Shown: positions 55,172 through 63,512 of the stretch, one piece after another
Numbering within the stretch: the first letter of the stretch is position 1
Layout of the letters: each line of letters opens with the position of its first letter
Assembly: GCA_035638075.1 (NCBI GenBank)
Contig: DASRAU010000012.1
Coordinates: 1-63,512 of the forward strand
Source: DASRAU01 sp035638075
GTDB lineage: Bacteria > Acidobacteriota > Polarisedimenticolia > Gp22-AA2
Direction: 5' to 3'
Length of the DNA: 63,512 bases
The notes under the pieces: generated by a model
Databases searched by the model: none
Told to the model about the DNA's origin: nothing
The model's input: only the letters and a program-made list of their open reading frames with translations
Translations under genes and position numbers: made by a program

Positions 55172-55212
55172 GGATCCGCTTCGGGGCTCAGCGATTTACG
55201 CGCTTTCCGCTC

Positions 55213-55298
55213 TTGACACCCTCGCGCTCACCCTGACAGAATGCCTTCCCCTGTCCCAAAGGCACCGGGGTTTTTCTGTCCTTCGACATGTCCGAAGG
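55213..55298 (+). promoter_or_regulatory. Promoter and structured leader of the rplM operon
   Basis: TTGACA (55213-55218) and CAGAAT (55237-55242) with an 18-nt spacer form a promoter. Just downstream CCCC and CCGGGG precede a T5 run (55271-55275), and a hairpin CCTTCG (55280-55285)/CGAAGG (55293-55298) with a 7-nt loop lies in the leader, a plausible site for L13 or L13-S9 autoregulation or attenuation. The 159-bp gap holds no other gene. Confidence 0.5.
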
Positions 55299-55330
55299 CA
55301 TGTCCGTTGTAAGGGAAGAGGCGGAGGAGC

Positions 55331-55765
55331 GTGGACACCTATATCTGTCGGCCGAAAGAGGCCAAGCGCGGCTGGATTCTCGTGGACGCCGAGGGGCAGA
55401 CCCTCGGGCGGCTCTCCACCTTCGTCGCCATGGCCCTGATGGGGAAGCACCGACCGACCTACACCCCGTTCATCGACACGGGCGACTTCGTCGTGGTGAT
55501 CAACGCCGAGAAGGTCCGGCTCACGGGGAAGAAGGCCGAGAACAAGCTGTACCACTGGCACACCGGCTATCCGGGCGGGATCAAAGAGGTCGCCGCCGGG
55601 CGGATGCTCAAGGAGCACCCGGAGCGGGTGATCGAGTGGGCGGTGAAGGGGATGCTCCCGAAGGGCCGGCTGGGCCGGCAGCTCGGCACCAAGCTCAAGG
55701 CGTACCGCGGCTCGGAGCATCCGCACCAGGCGCAGAAGCCCGAGAAGGTCAGCATCCCGGCCTGA
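55331..55765 (+). CDS. rplM: Ribosomal protein L13 (uL13)
   Basis: 144-residue large-subunit protein. It starts from GTG (MDTYICRPKEAKRGWILVDA), preceded by GGCGGAGGAG; conserved ADGQ-type segment as DAEGQTLGRL, KHRPTYTPFIDTGDFVVVIN and the C-terminal MLPKGRLGRQ. Length and motifs are standard. First gene of rplM-rpsI, which is the usual bacterial pair. Confidence 0.96.
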   Translation: MDTYICRPKEAKRGWILVDAEGQTLGRLSTFVAMALMGKHRPTYTPFIDTGDFVVVINAEKVRLTGKKAENKLYHWHTGYPGGIKEVAAGRMLKEHPERVIEWAVKGMLPKGRLGRQLGTKLKAYRGSEHPHQAQKPEKVSIPA

Positions 55766-55784
55766 GGCCGGCTGAAGGGGAGCG

Positions 55785-56177
55785 ATGATTCAGGTCCAGT
55801 ACTACGCCACGGGTCGCAGGAAGTCGGCGACCGCCCGCGTCTACCTGCGTCCCGGCGAGGGCAAGATGATGGTCAACCGCCGCGACATGGCCACCTACTT
55901 CCACACCGACGCCGTGCGGCGCATCGCCCGGGAGCCGCTGGCCTTCCTCGAGATGGCAGACAAGTTCGACGTGCTGGTCAACGTCGACGGCGGCGGTGAG
56001 CACGGCCAGGCGGGAGCGATCCGCCACGGGCTGGCGCGGGCGTTGGTGGTGTTCAACGCCGAGCTGAAGCCGCGGCTCAAGGGAGCCGGCTTCCTGACCC
56101 GCGACTCGCGCGTCAAGGAGCGCAAGAAATACGGTCAGAAGGGCGCGCGCGCCCGGTTCCAGTTCTCGAAGCGCTAG
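55785..56177 (+). CDS. rpsI: Ribosomal protein S9 (uS9)
   Basis: 130-residue small-subunit protein, YYATGRRKSATARVYLRPG at the N-terminus and the diagnostic basic C-terminus (KKYGQKGARARFQFSKR) that reaches the decoding centre. GGGGAG lies before the ATG, 19 nt after rplM. Middle conserved stretch GGGEHGQAGAIRHGLARAL is intact. Confidence 0.96.
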   Translation: MIQVQYYATGRRKSATARVYLRPGEGKMMVNRRDMATYFHTDAVRRIAREPLAFLEMADKFDVLVNVDGGGEHGQAGAIRHGLARALVVFNAELKPRLKGAGFLTRDSRVKERKKYGQKGARARFQFSKR

Positions 56178-56221
56178 AAACAACCGGCCGGGCGGATCCC
56201 GGCACGACACGAGGAGGTCAT

Positions 56222-57169
<948 letters not shown>

Positions 57170-57177
57170 CAGGACGG

Positions 57178-57193
57178 CGCCCCCTCCGGGGCG
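57178..57193 (+). promoter_or_regulatory. Hairpin between rpsB and tsf
   Basis: CGCCCC (57178-57183) and GGGGCG (57188-57193) around a CTCC loop form a compact stem in the 79-nt spacer. No T-run follows. In E. coli the same spacer carries an attenuator that lowers tsf expression relative to rpsB, so a similar role is possible. Confidence 0.4.
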
Positions 57194-57248
57194 AGCGCCG
57201 CGCGGCCGGCAGGGGCCGGAACGCATCAGACACAGTCCGGGAGGAGTG

Positions 57249-57884
<636 letters not shown>

Positions 57885-57898
57885 CCGGGGGAGGGACC

Positions 57899-58618
57899 TT
57901 GTCCCCGACGCCCCGCTACAAGCGTATCCTCCTGAAGCTCTCGGGCGAGGCCCTCATGGGGTCACGCCCGTACGGGCTCGACCCCGCCGTCGTGAAGCGC
58001 ATCGCGGGCGAGGTCCGCGACGTGCGGGCCAGCGGCGTCGAGGTCGCCATGGTGATCGGCGGCGGCAACATCTACCGCGGCCTGTCGGCGGCGGGCGAAG
58101 GGCTCGACCGGGTGACCGGCGACCACATGGGGATGCTGGCCACGGTGATCAACTCCCTGGCGGTGCAGGACGCCCTCGAAGCGGTGCAGTTGAACGCACG
58201 GGTGCTGTCCGCCATCGAGATCCGCCAGATGGCCGAGCCGTTCATCCGCCGCCGCGCCCTGCGGCACCTCGAGAAGGGCCGGGTGGTCATCATCGCCGCC
58301 GGCACGGGCAACCCGTACTTCACCACCGACACGGCCGCCGCCCTGCGGACCATGGAGCTGAAGGCGGACGTCCTGCTGAAGGCGACCCAGGTCGACGGCG
58401 TGTACAGCGCCGATCCGAAGAAGGACGCCGCGGCCTCGCGCTTCGAGGAGATCACCTACCGGCAGGTGCTGGCCGACGGCCTGCGGATCATGGACACCGC
58501 GGCCATCGCGCTGTGCCAGGAGAACAAAGTCCCGATCGTCGTGTTCAACCTCGGGGTCCCGGGGAACATCCTGCGGGCCGCGCAGGGAGAGCCGATCGGC
58601 ACCCTCGTCAAGGAGTGA
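57899..58618 (+). CDS. pyrH: UMP kinase
   Basis: Phosphorylates UMP to UDP; allosterically GTP-activated and UTP-inhibited in most bacteria. 239 residues from a TTG start (GGGGGAGGG upstream), beginning MSPTPRYKRILLKLSGEALMG. Conserved VIGGGNIYRG, GDHMGMLATVINSLA and GTGNPYFTTDTAAALR stretches are intact. It lies in the usual tsf-pyrH-frr order. Confidence 0.95.
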   Translation: MSPTPRYKRILLKLSGEALMGSRPYGLDPAVVKRIAGEVRDVRASGVEVAMVIGGGNIYRGLSAAGEGLDRVTGDHMGMLATVINSLAVQDALEAVQLNARVLSAIEIRQMAEPFIRRRALRHLEKGRVVIIAAGTGNPYFTTDTAAALRTMELKADVLLKATQVDGVYSADPKKDAAASRFEEITYRQVLADGLRIMDTAAIALCQENKVPIVVFNLGVPGNILRAAQGEPIGTLVKE

Positions 58619-58620
58619 GC

Positions 58621-59181
58621 ATGGCCCTCGACCCCGCGATCGAAAACGCCCGCAAGAAGATGAACGACACCGTGGAGCACACGCGGAAGGACCTGTCGGC
58701 GGTGCGCACAGGGCGCGCCTCGTTGTCCCTGCTCGACGGCATCACCGTCGAGTACTACGGCACCGAGACGCCGCTCTCCCAGGTCGCCGGCCTGAGCATC
58801 CCGGACCCGACCCTCATCGTGGCGCAGCCCTGGGACACGACCCTGATCCCGAAGATCGAGAAGGCGATCCGCGCCGCGAACCTGGGGCTCAACCCCGGCA
58901 ACGACGGGAAGGTGGTCCGCATTCCGATCCCGACGCTCACCGAGGACCGTCGCAAGCAGCTGGTGAAGAAGGTGCACGAGGTCGCCGAGCACGGGCGCAC
59001 CGCCGTCCGCAGCGAGCGGCGCGAGGCCAACGAGGTCCTGAAGAAGCTCCTCAAGGATCACAAGATCTCCGAGGACGACGAGCGCCGCGGTCTCGAGCAG
59101 GTGCAGAAGCTGACCGACCAGCACGTCAAGCAGATCGACGAGATGTCGAAGCACAAGGAAGACGAGCTCCTCAAGATCTGA
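58621..59181 (+). CDS. frr: Ribosome recycling factor
   Basis: Splits post-termination ribosomes with EF-G. 186 residues, ARKKMNDTVEHTRKDLSAVRTGRAS near the start and KLTDQHVKQIDEM near the end; the three-helix bundle and hinge domain are complete. ATG two bases after the pyrH stop. Length is the family norm (about 185). Confidence 0.96.
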   Translation: MALDPAIENARKKMNDTVEHTRKDLSAVRTGRASLSLLDGITVEYYGTETPLSQVAGLSIPDPTLIVAQPWDTTLIPKIEKAIRAANLGLNPGNDGKVVRIPIPTLTEDRRKQLVKKVHEVAEHGRTAVRSERREANEVLKKLLKDHKISEDDERRGLEQVQKLTDQHVKQIDEMSKHKEDELLKI

Positions 59182-59188
59182 CCCTCCC

Positions 59189-59872
59189 TTGAGAATCGGG
59201 CTGGTCCTCGCCGCCGCCGGGCTCGGGACGCGACTCAAATCCGCCGAGCCGAAGGCGTTCGTCCGGCTCGGCGACCAGTCGCTCATCGATCGCGCCCTCG
59301 CGCCGTTCCTGCTGCGCGACGACCTGGCCGCGGCCGCGGTGGCGGTGCCCGATCCGGCGGCCGCCGCCGATCTGCTGCGGCATCTCGATCCGCGCGTCCG
59401 CTTCGTGCAGGGAGGCGCCGACCGCCAGGCCTCGGTCGCCGCCGGCCTCGCCGCGCTCGGGGAGGTCGATCTCATCCTCGTGCACGACGCGGCCCGCCCG
59501 CTCGTCGAGGAGGCCACGATCGCCGCGGTGATCGAGGCCGCCGCGAAGGCGGGGGCCGCCGTGCCGGCGGTGCCGGCGCACGACACCATCAAGGAGATCG
59601 GCGCCGAGGGCCGGGTGATGGGAACGGTGCAGCGCGCGGCCCTGGTCCTGGTGCAGACGCCGCAGGGCTTCCGCGCCGATCTCCTGCGCCGGGCGCACGC
59701 CGACGCCGTGGCCGCGGGCGTGCGCGCCACCGACGACGCGGCGCTCGTCGAGCGCCTCGGCGAGCCGGTCGTCGTGGTCCCCGGTCGCCGCTCGAACCTC
59801 AAGATCACGACGCGCGAGGACGTCCTCATCGCCGAGGCGATCCTCGCCGCCCGCGCGCAGTCCCCGAAATGA
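59189..59872 (+). CDS. ispD: 2-C-methyl-D-erythritol 4-phosphate cytidylyltransferase
   Basis: Third step of the MEP isoprenoid pathway. 227 residues from a TTG start; the N-terminal nucleotide site reads LVLAAAGLGTRL..AEPKAF, HDAARPLV near 94 and the C-terminal NLKITTREDV are characteristic. It is coupled to ispF by a 4-nt overlap, the common arrangement that in other bacteria may become a fused IspDF enzyme. Confidence 0.93.
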   Translation: MRIGLVLAAAGLGTRLKSAEPKAFVRLGDQSLIDRALAPFLLRDDLAAAAVAVPDPAAAADLLRHLDPRVRFVQGGADRQASVAAGLAALGEVDLILVHDAARPLVEEATIAAVIEAAAKAGAAVPAVPAHDTIKEIGAEGRVMGTVQRAALVLVQTPQGFRADLLRRAHADAVAAGVRATDDAALVERLGEPVVVVPGRRSNLKITTREDVLIAEAILAARAQSPK

Positions 59873-60453
59873 CCCGCCGGCGTCCGCGCGCCGGCGGCCG
59901 CGCCGGCACCCGCCGCGTCGCCTCTTCAGCCCGGCGCGCGAGTGCGAAACCGCCGCGTCCCACGAAGGGACTCGTTCCGCGTGTCGGACTCGGGATCGAT
60001 CGACACCCGTTCGCACCAGGCCGGCGGCTGGTCCTGGGAGGTGTCGTCATCCCCGGCGCGAACGGCTTGCAGGGCCATTCGGATGCCGATGTCCTGACGC
60101 ACGCCATCTGCGACGCGATCCTCGGAGCGCTCGGCCTGCCCGACCTCGGCATCCGGTTTCCAGCGAGCGCGCCGCGGTGGCGCGGCCGGAGGAGCCTCTT
60201 CTTCCTGCGCGACATCGTGAAGGCGATGCGCTCGCGCCGGTACGCGATCGGCAACCTGGATGTCGTGGTCCTCGCCGAGCAGCCGCGGCTGCGGCCGCAT
60301 CTCGCGCCGATGCGGGCGGTCCTGGCGCGGGTGATCGGCTGCGACCCCGCGCAGGTGTCCATCAAGCCGAAGCGGGGCGAGGGACTCGGCTTCGTCGGAC
60401 GCGGCGAGGGGATCGAGGTCCATGCCGCGGTCCTGCTGCTCGCATCGCCATGA
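59869..60453 (+). CDS. ispF: 2-C-methyl-D-erythritol 2,4-cyclodiphosphate synthase with basic N-terminal extension
   Basis: Fifth step of the MEP pathway. 194 residues, against about 158 normally. The first 38 residues are Arg/Ala-rich, with no later in-frame ATG or GTG before the homology, so the extension appears to be translated. The metal-binding D.H occurs in GLGIDRHPF near 43, GHSDADVLTHAICDAILGA near 68 and the C-terminal GEGLGFVGRGEGI. The canonical FPDTDP turn is FPASAP here, a departure worth noting but outside the metal ligands. Confidence 0.9.
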   Translation: MTRRRPRAGGRAGTRRVASSARRASAKPPRPTKGLVPRVGLGIDRHPFAPGRRLVLGGVVIPGANGLQGHSDADVLTHAICDAILGALGLPDLGIRFPASAPRWRGRRSLFFLRDIVKAMRSRRYAIGNLDVVVLAEQPRLRPHLAPMRAVLARVIGCDPAQVSIKPKRGEGLGFVGRGEGIEVHAAVLLLASP

Positions 60454-61961
60454 ACGACACGGCGATTCGGGTCCGGTTCGCGCCGTCGCCGACCGGGGAC
60501 CTGCACGTCGGCAACGCGCGGACCGCGCTCTTCAACTGGCTCTTCGCGAGGCACTCCGGAGGCCGCTTCCTCCTGCGCATCGAGGACACCGACCGCGAGA
60601 GGTCGCGCCCCGAGCACGAGCGACAGCTCCTCGCCGACCTGCGCTGGCTCGGGCTCGGCTGGGACGAGGGGATCGAAGAAGGGGGAGAGGACGGTCCCTA
60701 CCGGCAGTCGGAGCGCCTGCCCCTGTATCACCAGGCGGCCGACCGGCTGATCGCGGCCGGCGCCGCGTACCGCTGCTTCTGCGATCCCGCGTTGCTCGAA
60801 GCGGAGCGGGCGCGCGAGCGCGAGGCGGGACGCGCTTCGCTCTATTCCGGTCGCTGCCGCGGCCTCGGACGCGACGCGGCCGCGGAGCGGGCCCGGGCGG
60901 GGGAGCCCTGCGCCATCCGGTTCGACGTCGGGGTCACGGCGCAGGGAGAGGCGGTGTCCTTCGAGGACCTGGTGCACGGTCCCGTCCGCGTGCCGGTGGA
61001 CCAGATCGGCGACTTCGTGCTGCTGCGACGCGACGGCGGCCCCGCCTACAACTTCGCCGTCGTGGTGGACGACCAGGCGATGCGCATCACGCACGTCATC
61101 CGCGGTGACGATCACCTGTCCAACACCCCGAGGCAGGTGCTGCTCGCCCGGGCGCTGGGCTTCGCATCGCCGCGCTTCGCCCACCTGCCGCTGCTCGTCG
61201 CGCCCGGCGGCGCGCCGCTGAGCAAGCGGGAGGGCGCCGTGTCGATGCGGGCCCTGTTCGAGGCCGGGTATCCCCCGGAGGCGGTCCTCAACCACCTCGC
61301 GCTCCTCGGCTGGTCCCCGCCCGGGGGCGTGGAGGTGCTGACCCGCGAGGAGCTGGTCGCGGCCTTCGACCTGAAGCGCGTCTCCCGCTCTCCCGCCGTC
61401 TTCGACCGGCAGAAGCTCGACGCGTTGTCGATGCGGCACCTGCAGCGCTGGGAACCCGCGCGGCTCGTCGGCGAGGCGGCCCCGGTCCTCCAGGAGGCCG
61501 GCCTGCTCCCCCGGACGATCACGTCCGAGGTGCGGGCCTGGAGCGAGGCGCTCGTCGGCCTCGTTTCGGATCGACTGTCGCGCCTCGGGGAGCTGCCGGG
61601 ACTCCTCGGGGTGGTCTTCGACTTCGACGCGCAGCGCGCCCTCGCCGACGGGGACGTGCGATCGACCCTGGTGGATCCGGCCGGGAGGAAGGTGGTCCGC
61701 GAGATGATCGCGCTCCTGGCGGACGAGCCGCTGACGGCCCCCCGGCTCCAGGGAGTCATCGCGGAGGTCCGGCGCCGGACGGGAGCGAAGGGGAAGGATC
61801 TCTTCCACCCGATCCGCGTGGGGCTGACCGGCTTCGGATCGGGTCCGGAGCTCGTGCGCCTGCTGCCGGTCCTCGACGAGGGGAGCCGGCTCGAGCTCCC
61901 GCGGAAGGTCAGCGGGTGCGCCGAGCGGGCCCGGACCCTTCTCGCCGCGACCGAGGACTGA
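60450..61961 (+). CDS. gltX: Glutamyl-tRNA synthetase
   Basis: Charges tRNA-Glu (or tRNA-Gln in indirect pathways). 503 residues; class I HIGH-type motif as HVGN in RFAPSPTGDLHVGNARTALF, RIEDTDRERS, and the KMSKS equivalent LSKREG near 265. CFCDPALLE near 107 resembles the zinc-region cysteines but the second pair is not evident. The GTP/anticodon-binding helical part fills 320-503. Overlaps ispF by 4 nt. Confidence 0.95.
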   Translation: MNDTAIRVRFAPSPTGDLHVGNARTALFNWLFARHSGGRFLLRIEDTDRERSRPEHERQLLADLRWLGLGWDEGIEEGGEDGPYRQSERLPLYHQAADRLIAAGAAYRCFCDPALLEAERAREREAGRASLYSGRCRGLGRDAAAERARAGEPCAIRFDVGVTAQGEAVSFEDLVHGPVRVPVDQIGDFVLLRRDGGPAYNFAVVVDDQAMRITHVIRGDDHLSNTPRQVLLARALGFASPRFAHLPLLVAPGGAPLSKREGAVSMRALFEAGYPPEAVLNHLALLGWSPPGGVEVLTREELVAAFDLKRVSRSPAVFDRQKLDALSMRHLQRWEPARLVGEAAPVLQEAGLLPRTITSEVRAWSEALVGLVSDRLSRLGELPGLLGVVFDFDAQRALADGDVRSTLVDPAGRKVVREMIALLADEPLTAPRLQGVIAEVRRRTGAKGKDLFHPIRVGLTGFGSGPELVRLLPVLDEGSRLELPRKVSGCAERARTLLAATED

Positions 61962-61965
61962 AGGC

Positions 61966-62712
61966 ATGAGCCAGCCGGCGAGCCAGTGGATCCACGGCCT
62001 GCACGCCGTTCTCGAGGCGATCGAGCGGGCGCCCGGCCGGGTCTCCCGCATCGTCATCGCCCAGGGCCGGGAGGAGGGCCGCCTCAGGCCGCTTCTGGCC
62101 GCCGCCCGGAAAGCCGGGGTGGCGGTTCGAAGGGAACCCCAGGCCGCCATCGATCGGCTCGCGGGGAAGGGGGCGGTGCACCAGGGCGTCATCGCGCTCC
62201 TCGCCGAGGCCGACTACGCCGACGCCGAGACCCTGCTCGAGAAAGCCCCTGCCCCGGCCCTGTTCGTCGTGCTCGACGGCGTCGAAGACCCTCACAATCT
62301 CGGGGCCGTCATCCGCTCGGCGGCCGCCGCGGGGGCGCACGGGGTCTTTCTCCCCGAGCACCATTCGGCCGGGCTGTCGGCCGGGGCGGTGAAGGCTTCC
62401 GCCGGCACCGCCCTGGGTTTTCCGGTCGCGAAAATCGGCAATCTGGCGAATTTCCTGGGCCGGCTGAAGGAGAAAGGGGTCTGGGTCATCGGCCTCGATG
62501 CGGAAGGCGCCCCTCTGTGGTCCGGCTTCGACCTGAAACAGGCGGTCGCACTGGTCCTCGGAGGGGAGGGCCATGGGCTTCGGCGCCTGACCCGCGAGCG
62601 CTGCGACCTGGTCCTCTCCATTCCCCTGGCCGCCGGGGTCGAGTCCCTGAACGTCTCGGTCGCCGCCGGCATCGCCCTCTACGAAGTGGTCCGGCAGAGA
62701 GCCGGGAGGTAG
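61966..62712 (+). CDS. rlmB: 23S rRNA (guanosine-2'-O-)-methyltransferase RlmB, SpoU family
   Basis: 248-residue SPOUT methyltransferase expected to methylate G2251 of 23S rRNA. The N-terminal substrate-binding domain (1-90) begins WIHGLHAVLEAI; the three SpoU motifs are LDGVEDPHNLGAVIRSA near 106, LVLGGEGHGLRR near 197 and SIPLAAGVESLNVSVAAGIALYE near the end, which form the trefoil knot. Four bases after gltX. Confidence 0.93.
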   Translation: MSQPASQWIHGLHAVLEAIERAPGRVSRIVIAQGREEGRLRPLLAAARKAGVAVRREPQAAIDRLAGKGAVHQGVIALLAEADYADAETLLEKAPAPALFVVLDGVEDPHNLGAVIRSAAAAGAHGVFLPEHHSAGLSAGAVKASAGTALGFPVAKIGNLANFLGRLKEKGVWVIGLDAEGAPLWSGFDLKQAVALVLGGEGHGLRRLTRERCDLVLSIPLAAGVESLNVSVAAGIALYEVVRQRAGR

Positions 62713-62751
62713 GGCCTGCCCGCGGACCCCCCTCCGGCCTCTCGTTCGCAC

Positions 62752-62780
62752 CCGGCCGCGGCCGTGGCACGCTTTTTTTC
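62752..62780 (+). terminator. Possible terminator after rlmB
   Basis: A GC palindrome (GGCCGCGGCC at 62754-62763) lies 9 nt before a run of seven T (62773-62779). The stem is short and has no clear loop, so the assignment rests mainly on the T-run and on position between rlmB and the tRNA genes. Confidence 0.4.
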
Positions 62781-62793
62781 GGTCAGGAACACC

Positions 62794-62823
62794 TTGCAGC
62801 CAAAAGAGATCGTGTGATAGCAT
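62794..62823 (+). promoter_or_regulatory. Probable promoter of the tRNA-tuf operon
   Basis: TTGCAG (62794-62799) and TAGCAT (62818-62823) with an 18-nt spacer, 16 nt before the first tRNA. Matches to consensus are only 3 and 4 of 6. Confidence 0.4.
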
Positions 62824-62838
62824 CCGCCGCTTCTCAAA

Positions 62839-62914
62839 GCTGGCGTAGCTCAGCGGGTAGAGCAGCTGATTTGTAATCAGCCGGTCGGGGGTTCAAATCC
62901 CTTCGCCAGCTCCA
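62839..62914 (+). tRNA. tRNA-Thr (anticodon TGT)
   Basis: Cloverleaf with acceptor GCTGGCG/CGCCAGC, D-arm TAGCTCAGCGGGTAGAGC, anticodon loop TTTGTAA (TGT, reads ACA), T-arm GGGGGTTCAAATCCC and encoded CCA. First of a four-tRNA cluster that ends at tuf. Confidence 0.95.
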
Positions 62915-62966
62915 TGCCCGCGGGGCGGATTTGTGTTTCTGAGGCGGCGGAAAGGCGCGGGTACGC

Positions 62967-63048
62967 GGGGAGATTCCCGAGCGGTCAAAGGGAGCAGACT
63001 GTAAATCTGCCGGCTATGCCTTCGGAGGTTCGAATCCTCCTCTCCCCA
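62967..63048 (+). tRNA. tRNA-Tyr (anticodon GTA)
   Basis: Class II tRNA with acceptor GGGGAGA/TCTCCCC, anticodon loop CTGTAAA (GTA), a long variable arm around 63011-63024 and T-arm GGAGGTTCGAATCCTCC. CCA is not encoded (ACCG follows). Confidence 0.95.
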
Positions 63049-63131
63049 CCGCCGGCGCAACACGAGCGGAAGGCGAGATGAGGAATGACACGGCGCTTCG
63101 TCGCAGCGCCGCGCAGTGAGAAGTGAGCGGG

Positions 63132-63206
63132 GCGGGAGTAGCTCAGGGGTAGAGCATCAGCCTTCCAAGCTGAGGGTCGCGGGTTCGAATCCCGTTTCCC
63201 GCTCCA
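63132..63206 (+). tRNA. tRNA-Gly (anticodon TCC)
   Basis: Acceptor GCGGGAG pairs with TTCCCGC (one G-U), anticodon loop CTTCCAA (TCC, reads GGA), T-loop GTTCGAATC and encoded CCA. Confidence 0.95.
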
Positions 63207-63215
63207 GGATGTTTC

Positions 63216-63290
<75 letters not shown>

Positions 63291-63373
63291 TCGTCACTCG
63301 GGACCGGAGTCGCTGAGGGTCGGGACGCAGTCAGCCGCCCAGGGGGGCGCGAGGATCGCCGGAGGATCTGAGG

Positions 63374-63512
63374 ATGGGCAAGGAGAAATTCCAGCGGACG
63401 AAGCCGCACGTGAACGTGGGGACGATCGGGCACGTCGATCACGGGAAGACGACGTTGACGGCGGCGATCACGATGGTCCTGCACAAGAAGAACCCGAAGA
63501 TCGCGGTGCGGT
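63374..63512 (+). CDS. tuf: Elongation factor Tu (3' partial)
   Basis: The first 46 codons: MGKEKFQRTKPHVNVGTIGH, then VDHGKTTLTAAIT. The P-loop GHVDHGKT is complete (residues 19-26). It carries aminoacyl-tRNA to the ribosome. CGGAGGA lies about 10 nt before the ATG, 83 nt after the last tRNA; the leader holds no other gene. The gene runs off the window. Confidence 0.97.
   Translation, partial: MGKEKFQRTKPHVNVGTIGHVDHGKTTLTAAITMVLHKKNPKIAVR

Overview
The window is 63.5 kb of gene-dense, very GC-rich bacterial chromosome. Genes are packed with 1-16 nt overlaps, GTG and TTG starts are frequent, and there are no insertion sequences, phage genes or CRISPR arrays. Gene content points to a Gram-negative-type, surface-motile bacterium of the Acidobacteriota/Myxococcota kind. 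The evidence is a Myxococcus-like pilB-pilT-pilC-pilS-pilR order, a PilHI-like ABC transporter next to pilD, a GspG-like pilin, and a ribosomal-protein block rplM-rpsI-rpsB-tsf-pyrH-frr. I cannot fix the phylum from the sequence alone.

Layout. 1-2095: end of accC, then aroK and a small conserved protein. 2108-4410 (minus strand): two polytopic membrane proteins, probably lipid-linked-sugar glycosyltransferases, divergent from pilB. 4623-11773: pilB, pilT, pilC, pilS and pilR; pilR carries a two-base frameshift. 11784-16059: two large GT-C/YfhO-like membrane proteins. 16326-16778: pilA, with a textbook sigma-54 promoter in front and a strong intrinsic terminator behind. 16849-36903: a Wzx/Wzy-type glycan island (two Wzy_C ligase/polymerase-like proteins, asparagine synthase, flippase, five glycosyltransferases, heparinase/alginate-lyase-like protein, bi-domain oxidoreductase, WecA-like initiating transferase, FAD-dependent mutase/oxidase-like protein). 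36924-42334: PilH/PilI-like ABC transporter, TPR protein, prepilin peptidase and a second sensor kinase. 42551-48250: minor pilins (FimT, PilV, a giant fibronectin-like PilW, a long PilX), again behind a sigma-54 promoter. 48369-50464: a proline-rich coiled-coil protein and an NtrC-type activator that lacks its DNA-binding domain. 50487-55171: an FAD oxidase, then a cyclic-2,3-diphosphoglycerate-synthase-like GTPase with carbamate kinase and ornithine carbamoyltransferase. 55331-62712: translation and isoprenoid housekeeping genes (rplM, rpsI, rpsB, tsf, pyrH, frr, ispD, ispF, gltX, rlmB). 62839-63512: tRNA-Thr, tRNA-Tyr, tRNA-Gly, tRNA-Thr and the start of tuf.

How it fits together. The dominant theme is a type IV pilus locus split by a roughly 20-25 kb glycan-synthesis island. 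PilB/PilT/PilC are the motor and platform, PilD processes the pilins, and PilA plus the minor pilins build the fibre. Both pilin transcription units have sigma-54 -24/-12 promoters, and two NtrC-class activators with two histidine kinases are encoded alongside. The position of Wzy_C proteins immediately after a Ser/Thr-rich pilin suggests pilin glycosylation or co-production of pili and surface polysaccharide; this is inference. The most novel-looking elements are the embedded glycan island, the HTH-less NtrC protein, the fibronectin-domain PilW, and TGACG-type motifs shared upstream of the two sigma-54 promoters.
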